A stretch of 64,000 nt of DNA, taken from Streptomyces sp. GS7 (GTDB lineage: Bacteria; Actinomycetota; Actinomycetes; Streptomycetales; Streptomycetaceae). Below are positions 63,914-64,000 of this stretch, piece after piece (positions within the stretch are counted from its first letter, which is position 1; every line of letters starts with the position of its first letter). The position numbers and the translations under genes were made by a program. The notes beneath the pieces were generated by a model. It made no database searches, was not told the DNA's origin, and saw only the letters and a list, made by a program, of their open reading frames with translations. Location: contig NZ_CP047146.1 in the NCBI RefSeq assembly GCF_009834125.1, positions 2,101,501-2,165,500 of the forward strand, given 5' to 3'.

Positions 63914-64000
63914 ACTCCGTTCGGCCCCACGGGACAGACCCGTTTGGAGTCTTCCAACGCGCCGGTACGGGCGGCTCTTCGTACGTTTGGGGCATGAACC

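Noticed and set aside
63813..63995. A 60-codon minus-strand frame downstream of ctaF
   Set aside because: It overlaps the end of ctaF and spans the terminator hairpin; no ribosome site or family pattern.
63994..64000. An ATG at the right edge that could start a new gene
   Set aside because: Only two codons are visible, so nothing can be supported.
1..64000. tRNA, rRNA, CRISPR arrays and secondary-metabolite gene clusters
   Set aside because: I looked for regular repeat-spacer arrays, CCA-ended cloverleaf sequences and modular synthase genes on both strands and found none.

Overview
The window is a piece of a Streptomyces-type (high-GC actinobacterial) chromosome. The evidence is the extreme third-position GC, the frequent GTG starts, the GSI plus GSII glutamine synthetase pair with GlnR-type boxes, the PspA-PspAA pair, the actinobacterial E1/E2/E3 dehydrogenase set, and the ctaC-ctaD-ctaF block. 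Most of it is core genome. I see no tRNA, rRNA or CRISPR array.

Layout. 1-7.5 kb: a membrane-anchored sigma-like protein cut by the left edge, a DUF397 protein, a translationally coupled acyltransferase-acyltransferase-DedA operon that looks like ornithine-lipid synthesis, an orphan winged-helix regulator, a rhomboid-like membrane protein, a DUF6891 protein and glnII. 7.9-13 kb: an acyl-CoA ligase-like enzyme, a 90-residue orphan, and a 916-residue open frame joining a complete Ser/Thr kinase to a 14-TM MFS exporter. 13-18.2 kb: glnA, an RDD membrane protein and a DUF4191 gene whose 3' end is interrupted by a 1.7 kb insertion. The insertion is bounded by a 15-bp direct repeat and carries a four-repeat hemopexin-like gene and decayed transposase DNA. 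18.4-29.6 kb: lipA, lipB, a TPR regulator, a flavin oxidoreductase, an SDR39U1 protein, a DUF4240 protein, a second sigma-like membrane protein, an SDR and a WYL regulator. 29.7-38.6 kb: aceE, a GntR regulator, the E2 acyltransferase, lpd and pepA. 38.7-44.6 kb: cobS, cobT and cobU around a two-gene membrane cluster with an MprF-like aminoacyl-lipid synthase. 44.8-54.2 kb: small orphans, DUF3043, pspA and pspAA, a two-component system followed by an RND permease, and a 37-residue Asp-Gly-rich peptide next to a PCMT-like methyltransferase. 54.2-64 kb: nadA, an ErpA-type Fe-S carrier, a membrane-anchored secreted protein, a PfkB kinase, a cysteine desulfurase-TusA fusion and ctaC-ctaD-ctaF.

How the genes work together. 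LipB and LipA supply lipoate to the E2 encoded 13 kb away beside E1 and E3. GlnA and GlnII both carry four-part GlnR-like boxes. NadA, the ErpA-like carrier and the cysteine desulfurase form a loose Fe-S/NAD neighbourhood. CobS, CobT and CobU complete the nucleotide loop of cobalamin.

The most unusual items are the kinase-MFS fusion, the hemopexin-repeat gene inside an att-like insertion at the DUF4191 3' end, the Asp-Gly peptide/PCMT pair, and several clear palindromic operators (aceE, nadA, WYL/SDR).
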